Made by a program: the position numbers and the translations under genes. Source: Acidimicrobiia bacterium UBA6912 (GTDB lineage: Bacteria > Actinomycetota > Acidimicrobiia > Spongiisociales > UBA5794). From it: a stretch of DNA of 14,254 bases. Where the stretch lies: positions 3,522 through 17,775 of the forward strand of contig DKBA01000340.1 in the NCBI GenBank assembly GCA_002450985.1, given 5' to 3'. Below the pieces are notes generated by a model. It searched no databases. It was given only the letters and a program-made list of their open reading frames with translations, and had not been told where the DNA came from. This document shows, piece after piece, positions 13,371-14,254 of this stretch. Each line of letters begins with the position of its first letter. Within the stretch, counting starts at the first letter, position 1.

Positions 13371-14254
13371 GTGAACGAGGCCTCTACCCCTCAGGCATTG
13401 CGCGTTGCTCGCGCACGGCCCCGCCGCCGCCGAATCTCCGCGCGGTCTGGACCCTTGGCGCAGTCGCGGCGCGGGCGCCCCGTCGTCGTCGCCGTTGCGG
13501 TCGCAGCCCTCCTCGTCACGTCGCTCCCCATGGCCCTCGCCGACGAGATCGGCGATCTGTGCACAGGGGCACCCGGCGACTACGTCCTCTACATGGACGC
13601 CCAGTTGTACAGCTCGTTCGGTCCGATCTACCACGAGTTCGGCTTTGCGCTGCCTGCCGGAACGTACGAGGTGACGCTCGTCTCTTCCGACTTCGGTCAC
13701 CCTGCGGGCAACCAACCCACTGAGCAGTGGGCGGCGTTGCTCTACTCGGCTGGCTCGCTCGTGTACGAATCTCCGGACGCGCCGGACCTTCCCGGTGACG
13801 ACCAGATCGCAGCGTTCGTCGTCGACACGGCGGCGGTGGTCTCGGCCGAGGTCGACATGCTCGTTCCCGAGTTGATCGAGGACGGTGGATCCGTCCACGC
13901 CGTCTGCGCACTGTTCCACCCCGTCGACGGCGGCGGGGGAGGTGGCGGGGGCCCCGTGGCGGCGGACGACTCGGCGGTGACGGCGGAGGACGTGGCGGTG
14001 GAGATCGATGTCCTGGCGAACGACGTCGATCCGGATGGAGACGAGTTGACGGTCGGTTCGGTGTCGGACCCGGCGTACGGGTCGGTGGTGGTGGGCGCCG
14101 GTGGGGTGGTGACGTACACCCCGGACCCGGATTTCCACGGCGACGACGGGTTCACCTACGAGGCGTGCGATCCGGGCGGGTTGTGTGACGGGGCGACGGT
14201 GAGCGTCGCCGTGACTCCGGAGAACGATCCGCCCGTGGCGGTCGACGACGTGGC
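13371..14254 (+). CDS. Secreted or surface protein with bacterial cadherin-like repeats, 3' end beyond the window
   Basis: The frame is open from a GTG to the right edge: 294 full codons and two bases. The N-terminus is long and Arg-rich (residues 11-36), then a hydrophobic core at 38-56 ends in ALA with likely cleavage after Ala57, so the product should be exported. Residues 58-186 form a domain I do not recognise, with two Cys, rich in beta-forming residues. Eight glycines (187-194) then form a linker. From residue 195 there is a unit of about 92 residues (starting PVAADDSAVTAEDVAV) with the NDVDPDGDELTV motif at 217-228 and a VTYTPDPDFHGDDGFTYE stretch, as in cadherin-like/Big-type repeats of bacterial adhesins; its acidic loop could bind calcium. 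A second unit starts at 287 (PPVAVDD), so a tandem array probably continues outside. It could be a cell-surface adhesin or structural protein. It is divergent from the SIR2-like gene with no evident functional link to it. Confidence 0.85.
   Translation, partial: MNEASTPQALRVARARPRRRRISARSGPLAQSRRGRPVVVAVAVAALLVTSLPMALADEIGDLCTGAPGDYVLYMDAQLYSSFGPIYHEFGFALPAGTYEVTLVSSDFGHPAGNQPTEQWAALLYSAGSLVYESPDAPDLPGDDQIAAFVVDTAAVVSAEVDMLVPELIEDGGSVHAVCALFHPVDGGGGGGGGPVAADDSAVTAEDVAVEIDVLANDVDPDGDELTVGSVSDPAYGSVVVGAGGVVTYTPDPDFHGDDGFTYEACDPGGLCDGATVSVAVTPENDPPVAVDDV

Noticed and set aside
13429..13485. Twin-arginine signal in the surface protein
   Set aside because: The N-region is Arg-rich, but there is no clear RRxFLK-type motif before the hydrophobic core; a general secretory signal is the safer reading.
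13224..14138. Minus-strand open frame of 304 codons at the right end
   Set aside because: It overlaps the plus-strand frame with a signal peptide and cadherin-like repeat; its product is His/Arg-rich without recognisable structure.

Overview
The window is G+C-rich DNA with dense minus-strand coding, G/C-ending codons, GTG as well as ATG starts, and good Shine-Dalgarno sites. Together with a fused acyl-CoA carboxylase and a large acyl-CoA dehydrogenase, this suggests an actinobacterium, possibly a lineage such as Acidimicrobiia. The lineage is inference, because no rRNA or marker gene is present.

Layout. Positions 1-12131 hold a three-gene minus-strand operon, transcribed right to left: a 555-residue acyl-CoA dehydrogenase (10464-12131); a 2601-residue iterative PKS/PfaA-like megasynthase with order KS-AT-KS-ACP-KR-DH (2595-10400); and the first 863 residues of a multidomain biotin-dependent acyl-CoA carboxylase (1-2589), which runs off the left edge. 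The gaps are 63 and 5 bases. A hairpin (12255-12286) and a candidate promoter (12191-12219) separate the operon from the next gene upstream. That gene (12343-13194) is a small single-domain SIR2-like protein, also on the minus strand. A 176-base divergent spacer follows. The last gene (13371 to the right edge) is on the plus strand: a secreted or surface protein with a signal peptide, a novel N-terminal domain, a glycine linker and the start of cadherin-like repeats.

How the genes may work together. The carboxylase would make malonyl-CoA (or an alkylmalonyl-CoA), the megasynthase AT would load it, the two KS domains would condense, KR and DH would reduce and dehydrate, and the flavoprotein dehydrogenase could act on the 2-enoyl/acyl product, since the synthase has no enoyl reductase. 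No thioesterase, enoyl reductase or phosphopantetheinyl transferase is visible. The product is probably a lipid or polyketide chain, but its identity cannot be read from the sequence.

Most unusual points. The only carrier-protein-like domain in the megasynthase has Thr where the phosphopantetheine-bearing Ser should be. That domain is bracketed by two arrays of a 7-base repeat (consensus GACGTCT) inside the coding sequence. The second KS has a strongly altered first-histidine motif. The SIR2-like gene looks like a defence-type NAD-binding protein but stands alone.
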